From the NCBI GenBank assembly GCA_016713425.1, contig JADJPE010000005.1, positions 558,001-622,000 on the forward strand: a stretch of 64,000 nt of DNA. Direction: 5' to 3'. Shown piece by piece: positions 7,850 to 15,250 of the stretch (the first letter of the stretch is position 1; every line of letters begins with the position of its first letter). Source of the DNA: Deltaproteobacteria bacterium. GTDB taxonomy: Bacteria > Myxococcota > Kuafuiibacteriia > Kuafuiibacteriales > Kuafuiibacteriaceae. The notes under the pieces were generated by a model. That model saw only the letters and a program-made list of their open reading frames with translations, did not search any database and was not told where the DNA came from. The translations under genes and the position numbers were made by a program.

Positions 7850-10093
7850 GTGGGAGCGTCGCACAGCCTAGACCAGACCGTCGGGATACGAAACCGAAGG
7901 CGCCCAAGGAGGCGAAACCTCGCGATCGCCATCTCGGCGACATTCTCAGCTTCTCGGCTCTTGCTCCCCGAAGGCGATGCCACGGCCGCCGAGCGCCCGA
8001 CACCAGAGAACCCGGCCCTCGCGCTCCTGAAGCAAGAGACCAACGCAACGACGGAAGCCTTGTCGAGGACGCAGGCTGCCCTGAATGGGGGCAAGTTCGA
8101 ATACGCTCTCAATAGCCTACCGGCCATTGAGGCGCCCGGATCCGGTGCCGGGGACAGTGACCTGCTCTCGCCGTATGTTGGCTACCTGAAGGCTGAAGCC
8201 CTGACGGGGCTGGGACGACACGACGAGGCCCTCGCCCTCCTCACACCTTCACTCGCCGCGAAGGGCTGCCGGGACGGCTGGGAGGATCCGGTGTACGCGC
8301 TCCGCGAAGCCCTGCGCGCAGAACTAACGGCCAAGAAGGATCCGAAGGAGGCGGCCACCATCCTTCGGGCGCTGCTTCCGACCGCACCGCGCCTTCTACA
8401 AGCGATCGACTGGTTGAAGAAGGCTCGAGCAAACGATGAGGCAAGACAGGTCGAAGTTCTTCTCCTGACCTCGCTCCCCGAAACCAAGGAGGCAAAGAAG
8501 GTCGCCGAGCAACTCGGAGAAGGGGCCCTGAAGCAAGCGCTCGGAACGGAAGCCCAGCGTCTCGCGCGCATTCGAGCACTCTTGGCGGCCCACGAGAACG
8601 AACGAGCCAACCAGGAAGCCAACCAGCTCCTCGAAGAGACGAAAGCGCGACCCACCGTGTGCGAGCTCCAGTACATCAGCGGCAAGGCGCTCAGGAAGCT
8701 CCGCCAATACACAGCATCAATCAAAGCACTCAAGAAGGCGCGCGTCGTCTGCGCGTCCGTCTCGCCAGACATCCAGGCCCGCGCCACTCTGCTTGAGATC
8801 AATGTTCGCGCGATTCGCGGACAAGAAAGGCCCATCGAGCAGCTGATCGCGGCGTTCACGAAGCAGCAACCTCGCCACTCGTACCTCGACGACGCCCTTG
8901 TCTTCCTCGCCGAAGTGAAGGCAGCCCGCGGCAAGCACGCTCAAGCCGAGACGATCTACCGCCAAGTCCTCAATGAATATCCCTTCGGTGACCAGGCTTT
9001 GATGGCCGCGTGGCGACTCGCGTTCGCCGCAATCAAGAAGAACGATCCGGGCACGGCCCGCCCGTTCCTCGAGAAGATCGCGAAGAGCGACGCCGCGCCC
9101 ACAATGGAGGGCTCGCGCGCTCGCTATTGGCTCGCCCGACTGCTCGAAAAGGAGGCGCCCGAGGTCTCTGCATCTTATTTCCGCGAAACGGTCCTCGATC
9201 TCTCCTTCTATAGCTGGCTCGCACTCGCACACACCGCAAGGAAGCGCCCGGACCTTTCCAAGTCGCTCCAGCGCGAGCTCCTCGAGCGCCTCGACCCGAA
9301 GGGAGCACTCCACATCGAACTTCCCTCCGCCATCGTGCGCTCAAACGCGGAACGGCTTGGATTCAAGCTGTTTGCCGCGGGACGACCCGACATCGCAGAG
9401 GCGGCCATGCGGCAGCTTGATTGCCCAGGTTTGTCGCCGAAAGAAGCGCTCGCGCTCGCGTTCTCGCTCGACGCGATCGATGCGCATGCATCGGCGCAAG
9501 CCATCCTGCGCGCCCGTTCATCGACGATGCTCAAGAGCATCTCGCCCGAAACGCTTCCGGTCTGGTACGCCGCCTACTCGCGCCCCTACTTCCCTTTGGT
9601 CGAGAAGGCAGCCAAGGCCGAAGAGATCGAGCCTCTCCTCTTTCTTGCCCTCGTGCGTGAAGAAAGTACGTTCGATCCGGAGATCGTAAGCTGGGCGGGA
9701 GCGGTCGGCCTCGGACAACTCATGCCCGCGACGGCCGTCGGCGCCTTTAGCTCCGTCTTCCGAGGTCGCCTGGACCCGAGCCGTCTAACCGACCCTGAGC
9801 TCAACCTCCGCCTCGGCGCACGCGTTCTGGCCGATGGACTTAGGACCTTTGAGGGCGTGGAGGCACTCGGGCTCGGTGCCTACAACGCGGGTGCCTCCGC
9901 CGTGCGTCGTTGGCTCGGACCCAAGCCTGTACGCTTCGAACGATGGGTCGAAGAGGTCTCAGTCAAACAGACTCGACGATACATCAAGCGCGTCACCGAA
10001 ACATGGGGCATCTATCGGCTGCTTTACGACAAGGACGAGCCATTCATAGCGCTTCCGGCGGTCATCCCGGCCAGCGGCAAAGGGAAGCGCTGA
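7850..10093 (+). CDS. slt: Soluble lytic murein transglycosylase (Slt70-like)
   Basis: A 747-residue periplasmic peptidoglycan lytic transglycosylase. It cleaves the MurNAc-GlcNAc bond with formation of 1,6-anhydroMurNAc. The N-terminus has an Arg-rich n-region and a weak signal segment (LAIAISATFSASRLLLP). It is followed by ~550 residues of alpha-helical, TPR-like superhelix (repeated 'ALL..', 'LVFLAEVKAARGKHAQAETI'). The C-terminal SLT domain has the catalytic motif LVREESTFDPEIVSWAGAVG, with the general-acid Glu near residue 603. GLGQLMPATA and GLGAYNAGASAVRRWLG follow, both hallmarks of family-1 lytic transglycosylases. Length is slightly above E. coli Slt70. It is monocistronic: the downstream sequence is Rhs debris on the other strand. 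The start may lie slightly further in, but the frame and family are clear. Confidence 0.88.
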   Translation: MGASHSLDQTVGIRNRRRPRRRNLAIAISATFSASRLLLPEGDATAAERPTPENPALALLKQETNATTEALSRTQAALNGGKFEYALNSLPAIEAPGSGAGDSDLLSPYVGYLKAEALTGLGRHDEALALLTPSLAAKGCRDGWEDPVYALREALRAELTAKKDPKEAATILRALLPTAPRLLQAIDWLKKARANDEARQVEVLLLTSLPETKEAKKVAEQLGEGALKQALGTEAQRLARIRALLAAHENERANQEANQLLEETKARPTVCELQYISGKALRKLRQYTASIKALKKARVVCASVSPDIQARATLLEINVRAIRGQERPIEQLIAAFTKQQPRHSYLDDALVFLAEVKAARGKHAQAETIYRQVLNEYPFGDQALMAAWRLAFAAIKKNDPGTARPFLEKIAKSDAAPTMEGSRARYWLARLLEKEAPEVSASYFRETVLDLSFYSWLALAHTARKRPDLSKSLQRELLERLDPKGALHIELPSAIVRSNAERLGFKLFAAGRPDIAEAAMRQLDCPGLSPKEALALAFSLDAIDAHASAQAILRARSSTMLKSISPETLPVWYAAYSRPYFPLVEKAAKAEEIEPLLFLALVREESTFDPEIVSWAGAVGLGQLMPATAVGAFSSVFRGRLDPSRLTDPELNLRLGARVLADGLRTFEGVEALGLGAYNAGASAVRRWLGPKPVRFERWVEEVSVKQTRRYIKRVTETWGIYRLLYDKDEPFIALPAVIPASGKGKR

Positions 10094-10121
10094 GAAAGAG
10101 TGAAGCCGGGCTCAAGCCCCT

Positions 10122-10271
10122 CGTTCCAAAGATCATGGAGAGAGACACCGATGTCGATGGCGTCGAGGATGGTCTCGAGCGGGACTCGGCCGGTGGCGTC
10201 GTTGTACCGGTAAGGATTGTTGAGGCCGTAGGCGAAGCGGTTGAATCCATCGGGCTTTGTAGCATCGACCT
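10122..10271 (-). pseudogene. Fragment of an Rhs core (third copy)
   Basis: About 150 bp that match, with a few substitutions, the Rhs core of the two toxin genes at about 11.88-12.03 kb and 14.60-14.74 kb. Read on the minus strand it encodes KPDGFNRFAYGLNNPYRYND and IGVSLHDLWNE, then diverges directly into unrelated sequence. It has no toxin tip and no start, so it is a remnant left by recombination or deletion. It lies 30 bp past the transglycosylase stop. It shows that at least three Rhs cores once stood in this array. Confidence 0.8.
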
Positions 10272-10461
10272 GACTCCGGCGCGTGCTCCTGCGAACGCGC
10301 CGTGCGTCGGAGCCGGGTCACCGGCCCTCCGCTACACCGGTACCTATCGAGGAGAGACGAGGATCTCCCACGTTACAGGGTCGTCTTCTTCGTGCGTGCC
10401 ATATTCGAACACCCCGCCGGATACGCCGTCCCCTCGACCCGCGTTGCCTGGTCGCGACTGG

Positions 10462-10839
10462 CTACTCCTGACCCGGAAATGCCGCCGTCATCTCTCCGCC
10501 GACCGCACCTCCCGCTGCAGGCGAGCCCACTCGTCCCCAGTCCTTCACTTCTCCGTGCTGCAAGTGGTGCGTTGGGGCTTTGGGCAGCCCCCTCCCGACG
10601 CTTGTCCTCGCGCTTCCTGCGATGGGAAGTAAAGTATCGCCGCCGCCGTCGAGGCCGATCATCGCGAAACACATCCCCGACCGAGGGCGCGATGAGTTCA
10701 TGCTCGCGCAGACCCATGCCGAGGGCAGCACGTGGTCTCTGAGACCAGCTCGATGCTCGCCGGTGACCTTGAGCAGGGTCCTCTGCTCGCGTTCGTTCAA
10801 GGCCCGTGGGGTGCGTGCCTCGTCGGCGTAGTTCGCCAT
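10462..10839 (-). pseudogene. Decayed tyrosine recombinase/integrase remnant (copy A)
   Basis: The minus strand from ATG 10839 begins MANYADEARTPRALNEREQR then TLLKVTGEHRAGLRDHVL, nearly the same as the better preserved copy at 12.5-13.1 kb. After HVL the frame shifts: the continuation GMGLREHELIAPSVGDVFRD is in another frame. Beyond about 10640 the resemblance is lost. The GLREHEL motif contains the first catalytic Arg of the tyrosine-recombinase box; the HxLRH and Tyr motifs are absent. It is certainly non-functional. It sits upstream, in transcription sense, of the Rhs fragment at 10.1 kb, the same order as the second integrase/Rhs pair. Confidence 0.65.
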
Positions 10840-10884
10840 CGTCTGGGATGAAGGCGTGCCCCACGGCATATGGCAGGGTTGGAG

Positions 10885-11487
10885 TCAGCGCTTGCGCTTC
10901 TTGAGGCGGCGAAGGATGACCTGGATCTCCTTCTTCAGCTCGGGGTCGGTGCCGAGCTCCATCAGAGCTGCCCGCGTACGCGGGTCTTCAGAGCGCCCAA
11001 GAGCACTGAGCAGCAAGATGCGGCTCGGGCCATGCCGCTCGTCACGCACAAGCCCGAGCATCTCATCGATGACCTCATCGTCGGCGACAACCGAGATGGC
11101 AACGGCGAGTCCGTCCTTGGCGTCCCGCTCGCCTTCGTTTCGGTAGAGTCGGGTCAGCACGTCCCACGCGAACTTCGACTCCGGGACGGCCAATGCCCGG
11201 GCGATGCCTTCGCGCACACGGCTTGGGTAGGAGCGTTGCAGATGGTCCACCAAGATGGGCAGGGCATCGGGGTACGGCGCGGACGTGTTCACGAGGTCCC
11301 AGGCCGAATCGACCTCGAAGCCCGCAGCCCTGAGTTCCTCGACCAATGGAGCCTCTGCACGTTGCCATTCGGCTGCACGTGCCTGTCGTTCGGCCTCTTC
11401 CCGCGCCCGCTTCGCGACAAACTCCGGGTCGGAGTTCAGCCTGGCCATCAACTCCGCTGCGCTCACAGGCTTCTTCTTGTTGCTCAT
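10885..11487 (-). CDS. Probable immunity protein (HEAT-like) for the adjacent Rhs nuclease toxin
   Basis: A 200-residue cytoplasmic protein without signal peptide. The start ATG at 11487 overlaps the toxin stop as ATGA, so the two are translationally coupled; this is the classical position of an immunity gene. The N-terminus (1-60) is a charged helix rich in Arg/Glu/Ala (REEAERQARAAEWQR). Residues about 70-190 form repeated helical pairs (LPILVDHLQRSYPSRVREGI, FAWDVLTRLYRN, EVIDEMLGLVRDE, GPSRILLLSALGRSEDPRTR) typical of HEAT/ARM-type scaffolds, and it ends in a basic KKRKR. HEAT-like immunity proteins are known for polymorphic toxins; assignment here rests on position and fold, not on a recognised immunity family. 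Confidence 0.7.
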   Translation of the reverse strand: MSNKKKPVSAAELMARLNSDPEFVAKRAREEAERQARAAEWQRAEAPLVEELRAAGFEVDSAWDLVNTSAPYPDALPILVDHLQRSYPSRVREGIARALAVPESKFAWDVLTRLYRNEGERDAKDGLAVAISVVADDEVIDEMLGLVRDERHGPSRILLLSALGRSEDPRTRAALMELGTDPELKKEIQVILRRLKKRKR

Positions 11488-12470
11488 GGGATGAACCTCA
11501 AGTTGATGGTTCCCTGCGGAACTGCTTCTTGGAGAGCCCCGCTGAGCGTCGTATTTGGGCGCACGTACAGATCGAACCTGCGCCCCCTCTGTTGGGCAAA
11601 GTCTGCGAAGTCGCGGAGCTGCCGCGAGAAGCTCAGCGATTTGACGTTCTTGACCTCACTCAGGACCGTGTTCGTCAACCCGTCCGGGATTCGATTGCGA
11701 CCGTTGACGAGGATCTTGGCGTTGTCGCCGATATTGTAGGCGGCCGGCACGGCACTCTCACCGGCCTGGCCGACGCGGACTACCTGAGCACCTCCCCTTG
11801 CGGCGTCTGCGGCCCGATCGCCTGCGCGGACGGCGCCGATCGACCAAGCCAGGAAGAGCCCGTTCGACCAGGACGGCTCGTTCCAAAGATCATGGAGAGA
11901 GACACCGATGTCGATGGCGTCGAGGATGGTCTCGACCGGGACTCGGCCGGTGGCGTCGTTGTAGCGGTAAGGATTGTTGAGGCCGTAGGCGAAGCGGTTG
12001 AATCCATCGGGCTTTGTAACATCGACCTCGAGAAGCGAAGCCGGGTCCTGGCTGAGGAAGCGACCGTACCTCGGGTCGTAGAAGCGCTCGCCCAGCTCAT
12101 AGAGTCCAGTGGGCTCGAGCGGGCGGTCGAGGAACTTCGAATGCCCGCTCGCCGACGCCGAACCGTCGACGTCACCGAACGGACGCGGCGAGTCGCGCCA
12201 GACGACCTGACCGTCGCGGTTCGTGACGGCGAGGATCGCGCCGTGCGCATCGTGGTGAAAGAACCGAACGTCTTCCGTTGATTGCTGGGCGAAGGCGGAG
12301 GACGTCGCGGCCGGAATGACCGCCGTCCACGACAGCAACAGCGCGAGACTCGACGCAAGGAATCGGCTTGCTTCGCCCTTCAAGCTCTTCGCACTTCGCA
12401 TGGCTTTCAGATCGCTCACGCCTTTCAGAACTCTAGGTTCCTTCGGAACCCGCAGTGTGTCTTGGCTCAT
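11484..12470 (-). CDS. Miniature secreted Rhs toxin with REase-type C-terminal nuclease domain (Tox-REase-7-like)
   Basis: A 328-residue protein that is only the end of an Rhs protein given its own signal. The start ATG at 12470 corresponds exactly to that of the sister gene at 15186; the frame upstream runs into integrase debris. There is a long n-region, then a hydrophobic segment (FLASSLALLLSWTAVIPAAT, cleavage near AFAQ). The terminal Rhs core follows (YELGERFYDPRYGRFLSQDP, NRFAYGLNNPYRYNDATGRV). The variable tip (about 245-328) contains NTVLSEVKNVKSLSFSRQLR and RRFDLYVRPNTTLSG, which I recognise as the Tox-REase-7 restriction-endonuclease-fold family; SEVK supplies the ExK half of the PD-(D/E)xK site. 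It probably degrades nucleic acid in competitors. The HEAT-like gene directly downstream is the likely immunity gene. Confidence 0.8.
   Translation of the reverse strand: MSQDTLRVPKEPRVLKGVSDLKAMRSAKSLKGEASRFLASSLALLLSWTAVIPAATSSAFAQQSTEDVRFFHHDAHGAILAVTNRDGQVVWRDSPRPFGDVDGSASASGHSKFLDRPLEPTGLYELGERFYDPRYGRFLSQDPASLLEVDVTKPDGFNRFAYGLNNPYRYNDATGRVPVETILDAIDIGVSLHDLWNEPSWSNGLFLAWSIGAVRAGDRAADAARGGAQVVRVGQAGESAVPAAYNIGDNAKILVNGRNRIPDGLTNTVLSEVKNVKSLSFSRQLRDFADFAQQRGRRFDLYVRPNTTLSGALQEAVPQGTINLRFIP
11831..12470 (-). repeat. 640-bp direct repeat, copy 1 (Rhs toxin 5' part)
   Basis: Matches 14547-15186 at a constant offset of 2,716 bp with no indels and only about ten substitutions seen by eye. 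It covers the signal sequence and Rhs core of both toxin genes and ends where the toxin tips diverge, after the residues WSNGLFLAWSIGAV. Confidence 0.9.
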
Positions 12471-12517
12471 TACCTTGCTTTGCCTCGGCAGTCTCGTCTC
12501 ATCACGCTGCGCTGCGC

Positions 12518-13081
12518 TGCGTAGACCATGGGTCGTCACGAGACTTCGATGCCGGGCAAAGCGCTGCGTGAGGCGGATGTTCTTGGTGAGCGCGTAGAGG
12601 TTTGTCACCGCCGAGGGGCGAAAACATATGGAAGGTCACGCGGCGCTCGAATCCGGCCCCGTCCTGCCACACGGTGACGCCGTGGCGGACCTGCCGCAGC
12701 GACAGGCGACGGCCCAGGCGGCTGACGAAGAGCGGGCCTTCATCGTCGAGGCATTCGCACTCGCGGGCCTTCCACTGGTGGAATCGGCGGAGCTTGCCGC
12801 GCAGGGACTCGCTGACCAGGACCTCCTGCGTACCGCCCGTTCGCTGTGCCCCTTTGAACACGCTCAGCAGCAGCCTGCGTCTGGGCCGACCGTCCCGAAA
12901 CGCATCCCCGACCGAGAGCCCTGATGAGCTCGTGCTCGCGCAGGCCCGTGCCGAGGGCCGTGGCGTACAGCACATGATCGCGACAGCCCGCTCGGTGCTC
13001 GCCGGTGACCTTGAGCAGGGCTCTCTGCTCGCGTTCGGTCAAGGTCCGTGGGGTGCGTGTCGAGTCGGCGTAGTTCGCCAT
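12518..13081 (-). pseudogene. Frameshifted tyrosine recombinase/integrase (copy B)
   Basis: The minus strand from ATG 13081 reads MANYADSTRTPRTLTEREQR then ALGTGLREHELI, shifts frame near 12925 into LSVGDAFRDGRPRRRLLLSV and LRRFHQWKARECECLDDEGP and LFVSRLGRRLSLRQVRHGVT. It shifts again at about 12605 into AVTNLYALTKNIRLTQRFAR HRSLVTT. Together these make a small tyrosine recombinase without a core-binding domain. The expected HxLRH box reads as FRPS, and the catalytic Tyr region after SLVTT is replaced by unrelated sequence, so it is inactive. Its decayed tail runs straight into the promoter region of the Rhs toxin at 12470. Confidence 0.75.
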
Positions 13082-13157
13082 CCTTGGGCATGAGGAAGGC
13101 GTGCGCCGTTGCCGAATGCAAGCCGATGTGCCAAGGACGACGCTCTGTTATCGTCAG

Positions 13158-13757
13158 ATGATGGAGGCGCACGGAAATCCGAAGCTCAGCAAGTTCATGA
13201 GCTTCGTTCTTCGGCACAGGCCCGACGCCATCGGATTGGCGCTCGATCAACAGGGATGGGCGTCGATCGACGAGCTGGTCCTCAAGAGCAATGCCGCCGG
13301 CCACAGCTTCAGTCGCGACGACTTGATCCACGTGGTCAACACCAGCGAGAAGCGGCGCTTCACGCTTTCAGCCGATGGCCACAGAATTCGCGCCGCACAG
13401 GGGCACTCCGTCACCATCGACCTCGGCTTGTCGAAGCAGGAGCCTCCCACAGACCTCTATCACGGGACTGCGCGGCGCTTTCTGCGGTCGATTCTGTCAG
13501 ATGGGCTGAGTCCGCAGGCCCGCCAACAGGTTCACCTCTCGGTCGATGCAGCCACCGCGAAGATCGTCGGCCAGCGCCACGGCGATCCAGTTGTCCTCAC
13601 GGTGGATGCACATCGCATGCATGCTGCCGGCTTCCAGTTCTACGTCGCCGACAACGGCGTATGGCTGGCCGATCACGTGCCAGCTGAGTTCATGGGCGTA
13701 TCGTCCAGCGACGCGGATTCCGCTACAACCTCTAGGCATCCAAAGCCATCGAGGTAG
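13158..13757 (+). CDS. kptA: RNA 2'-phosphotransferase (Tpt1/KptA family)
   Basis: A 199-residue enzyme that transfers a 2'-phosphate from RNA to NAD+, giving 2'-OH RNA, nicotinamide and ADP-ribose-1'',2''-cyclic phosphate. Family motifs are clear: N-terminal LSKFMSFVLRHRPDAIGLAL, VNTSEKRRFTL, the core YHGTARRFLRSILSDGL, HLSVDAATAKIVG and the C-terminal VWLADHVPAEFM. I chose ATG 13158 (or 13161) because the family begins just before LSKFMS; the frame is open to 13101. The family end is reached at about VPAEFM. The last ~20 residues are an extra tail, and the final 85 bp overlap the convergent immunity gene. It is the only plus-strand gene inside the minus-strand toxin array, so it may be cargo of the array or a repair enzyme for RNA damage. 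Confidence 0.9.
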   Translation: MMEAHGNPKLSKFMSFVLRHRPDAIGLALDQQGWASIDELVLKSNAAGHSFSRDDLIHVVNTSEKRRFTLSADGHRIRAAQGHSVTIDLGLSKQEPPTDLYHGTARRFLRSILSDGLSPQARQQVHLSVDAATAKIVGQRHGDPVVLTVDAHRMHAAGFQFYVADNGVWLADHVPAEFMGVSSSDADSATTSRHPKPSR

Positions 13758-14071
13758 ACGATGAAGTGGCGCATCGTCCAGTGATCACGCCATTCAGGAA
13801 CCGCATCCTTGCGCAGCTCTTCAACCCACTCCGAAGGCTTGACCTCGCAGACTGTGTCGTAGGCGTCCTTGACGTGCCATGAGGTGCAGTACGTTTCCTC
13901 CCGCTTGCGAAACGCTCGCGGCTTGTTGAAGAGCAGGCCCACCTGCCGCTCGCGACCATCATCATCGCACACCAAGGAAACAAGAAGTCCTCGGTCTGCG
14001 TCGACCAGTGTCGGACCGCGCATTGCGGCAGTGGAAGGGCATGGCAGCATCAAGAGCGGTAGCTTTTCCAT
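13673..14071 (-). CDS. Probable immunity protein for the second Rhs toxin
   Basis: A 132-residue protein starting at ATG 14071, which overlaps the toxin stop by one base (TGATG); the frame is open upstream but only within the toxin gene. It has no signal peptide or membrane helix. Visible segments are a beta-strand pair with a cysteine (RGLLVSLVCDDDGRERQVGL), an aromatic/charged middle (YCTSWHVKDAYDTVCEVKPS EWVEEL) and a C-terminal segment (HFIVYLDGFGCLEVVAESAS). I do not recognise the family; the call rests on coupling to the toxin and cytoplasmic character. Its 3' end overlaps kptA on the opposite strand. Confidence 0.65.
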   Translation of the reverse strand: MEKLPLLMLPCPSTAAMRGPTLVDADRGLLVSLVCDDDGRERQVGLLFNKPRAFRKREETYCTSWHVKDAYDTVCEVKPSEWVEELRKDAVPEWRDHWTMRHFIVYLDGFGCLEVVAESASLDDTPMNSAGT

Positions 14072-15186
14072 CACATCCCCCCCGAGCGCCGTACGGTCGC
14101 TGCGCCCGCACTGGTCAGCCCATTGCGCTGCAGCTGGCCTGTGAGCATGTTCTCGAACACCTCCTGGCCTGTTCGATTGACCGCGTTCCACGCCGACCGC
14201 GGAATACCGGCCGCCTCGAGGGCCTGTGCAGAGCGAGTGTTCAGGATGAGCGTATTGCCGTCGCGCACGATGTAGTTGATGGGCACTTCGGATGGACTCA
14301 TGGCACCCGCGCGAAGAGCCGCCGCTACGTCATCGACGCTTCTGCCAGCAAATGCCCCGCCTCGGCTGAACATGGACCCGAACGTCTTCTGCGCGAAGTT
14401 TGCGCCTTCGAGCGCAGTCCCCCTTGCGGCATCTGCGACGTGGTCGCCTACGCGGACGGCGTCGGTAACATCGCTTGCGGTGTCGACGTGCTTTCCGGCT
14501 TTGGCGACGCGTCGCACCCAGGCGCCTGGAATATAGGGAAGGAGGACGGCGCCGATCGACCAAGCCAGGAAGAGCCCGTTCGACCAGGACGGCTCGTTCC
14601 AGAGATCATGGAGAGAGACACCGATGTCGATGGCGTCGAGGATGGTCTCGACCGGGACTCGGCCGGTGGCGTCGTTGTAGCGGTAAGGATTGTTGAGGCC
14701 GTAGGCGAAGCGGTTGAATCCATCGGGCTTTGTAACATCGACCTCGAGAAGCGAAGCCGGGTCTTGGCTGAGGAAGCGACCGTACCTCGGGTCGTAGAAG
14801 CGCTCGCCCAGCTCATAGAGTCCAGTGGGCTCGAGCGGGCGGTCGAGGAACTTCGAATGCCCGCTCGCCGACGCCGAACCGTCGACGTCACCGAACGGAC
14901 GCGGCGAGTCGCGCCAGACGACCTGACCGTCGCGGTTCGTGACGGCGAGGATCGCGCCGTGCGCATCGTGGTGAAAGAACCGAACGTCTTCCGTTGATTG
15001 CTGGGCGAAGGCGGAGGACGTCGCGGCCGGAATGACCGCCGTCCACGACAGCAAGAGCGCGAGGCTCGACGCAAGGAATCGTCTTGCTTCGCCCTTCAAG
15101 CTCTTCGCACTTCGCATGGCTTTCAGATCGCTCACGCCTTTCAGAACTCTAGGATCCTTCGGAACCCGCACTGTGTCTTGCCTCAT
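14071..15186 (-). CDS. Miniature secreted Rhs toxin with unassigned C-terminal toxin domain
   Basis: A 371-residue sister of the toxin at 11484-12470. Residues 1 to about 213 (signal peptide, Rhs core, WSNGLFLAWSIGAV) are almost identical, then the tip changes completely. The tip has a hydrophobic/basic linker (LLPYIPGAWVRRVAKAGKHV), then FAQKTFGSMFSRGGAFAGRS, PINYIVRDGNTLILNTRSAQ and ALEAAGIPRSAWNAVNRTGQ, ending VRRSGGM. The FSRGGAFAG...INYIVRDGNTLILNTR block looks like a small nuclease-type Rhs tip seen in other polymorphic toxins, but I cannot name a family or catalytic residues with confidence. The start is ATG 15186, preceded directly by a GTG in frame. Immunity candidate: 13673-14071. 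Confidence 0.75.
   Translation of the reverse strand: MRQDTVRVPKDPRVLKGVSDLKAMRSAKSLKGEARRFLASSLALLLSWTAVIPAATSSAFAQQSTEDVRFFHHDAHGAILAVTNRDGQVVWRDSPRPFGDVDGSASASGHSKFLDRPLEPTGLYELGERFYDPRYGRFLSQDPASLLEVDVTKPDGFNRFAYGLNNPYRYNDATGRVPVETILDAIDIGVSLHDLWNEPSWSNGLFLAWSIGAVLLPYIPGAWVRRVAKAGKHVDTASDVTDAVRVGDHVADAARGTALEGANFAQKTFGSMFSRGGAFAGRSVDDVAAALRAGAMSPSEVPINYIVRDGNTLILNTRSAQALEAAGIPRSAWNAVNRTGQEVFENMLTGQLQRNGLTSAGAATVRRSGGM
14547..15186 (-). repeat. 640-bp direct repeat, copy 2 (Rhs toxin 5' part)
   Basis: The partner of 11831-12470. Recombination between the two copies would delete 2,716 bp (one toxin tip, its immunity gene, kptA and integrase B) and leave one toxin gene with the other tip. 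A shorter, diverged third copy lies at 10122-10271. Confidence 0.9.
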
Positions 15187-15250
15187 CACGTTGCTTTGCC
15201 TCGTTGTGTTGCGCTGCGTCGCGTCTTGTCTTGCCGAGTCCGCTGATCCG

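Noticed and set aside
11484..12608. Toxin start extended to 12608
   Set aside because: The extra 46 residues are the tail of the dead integrase; ATG 12470 matches the start of the sister gene at 15186.
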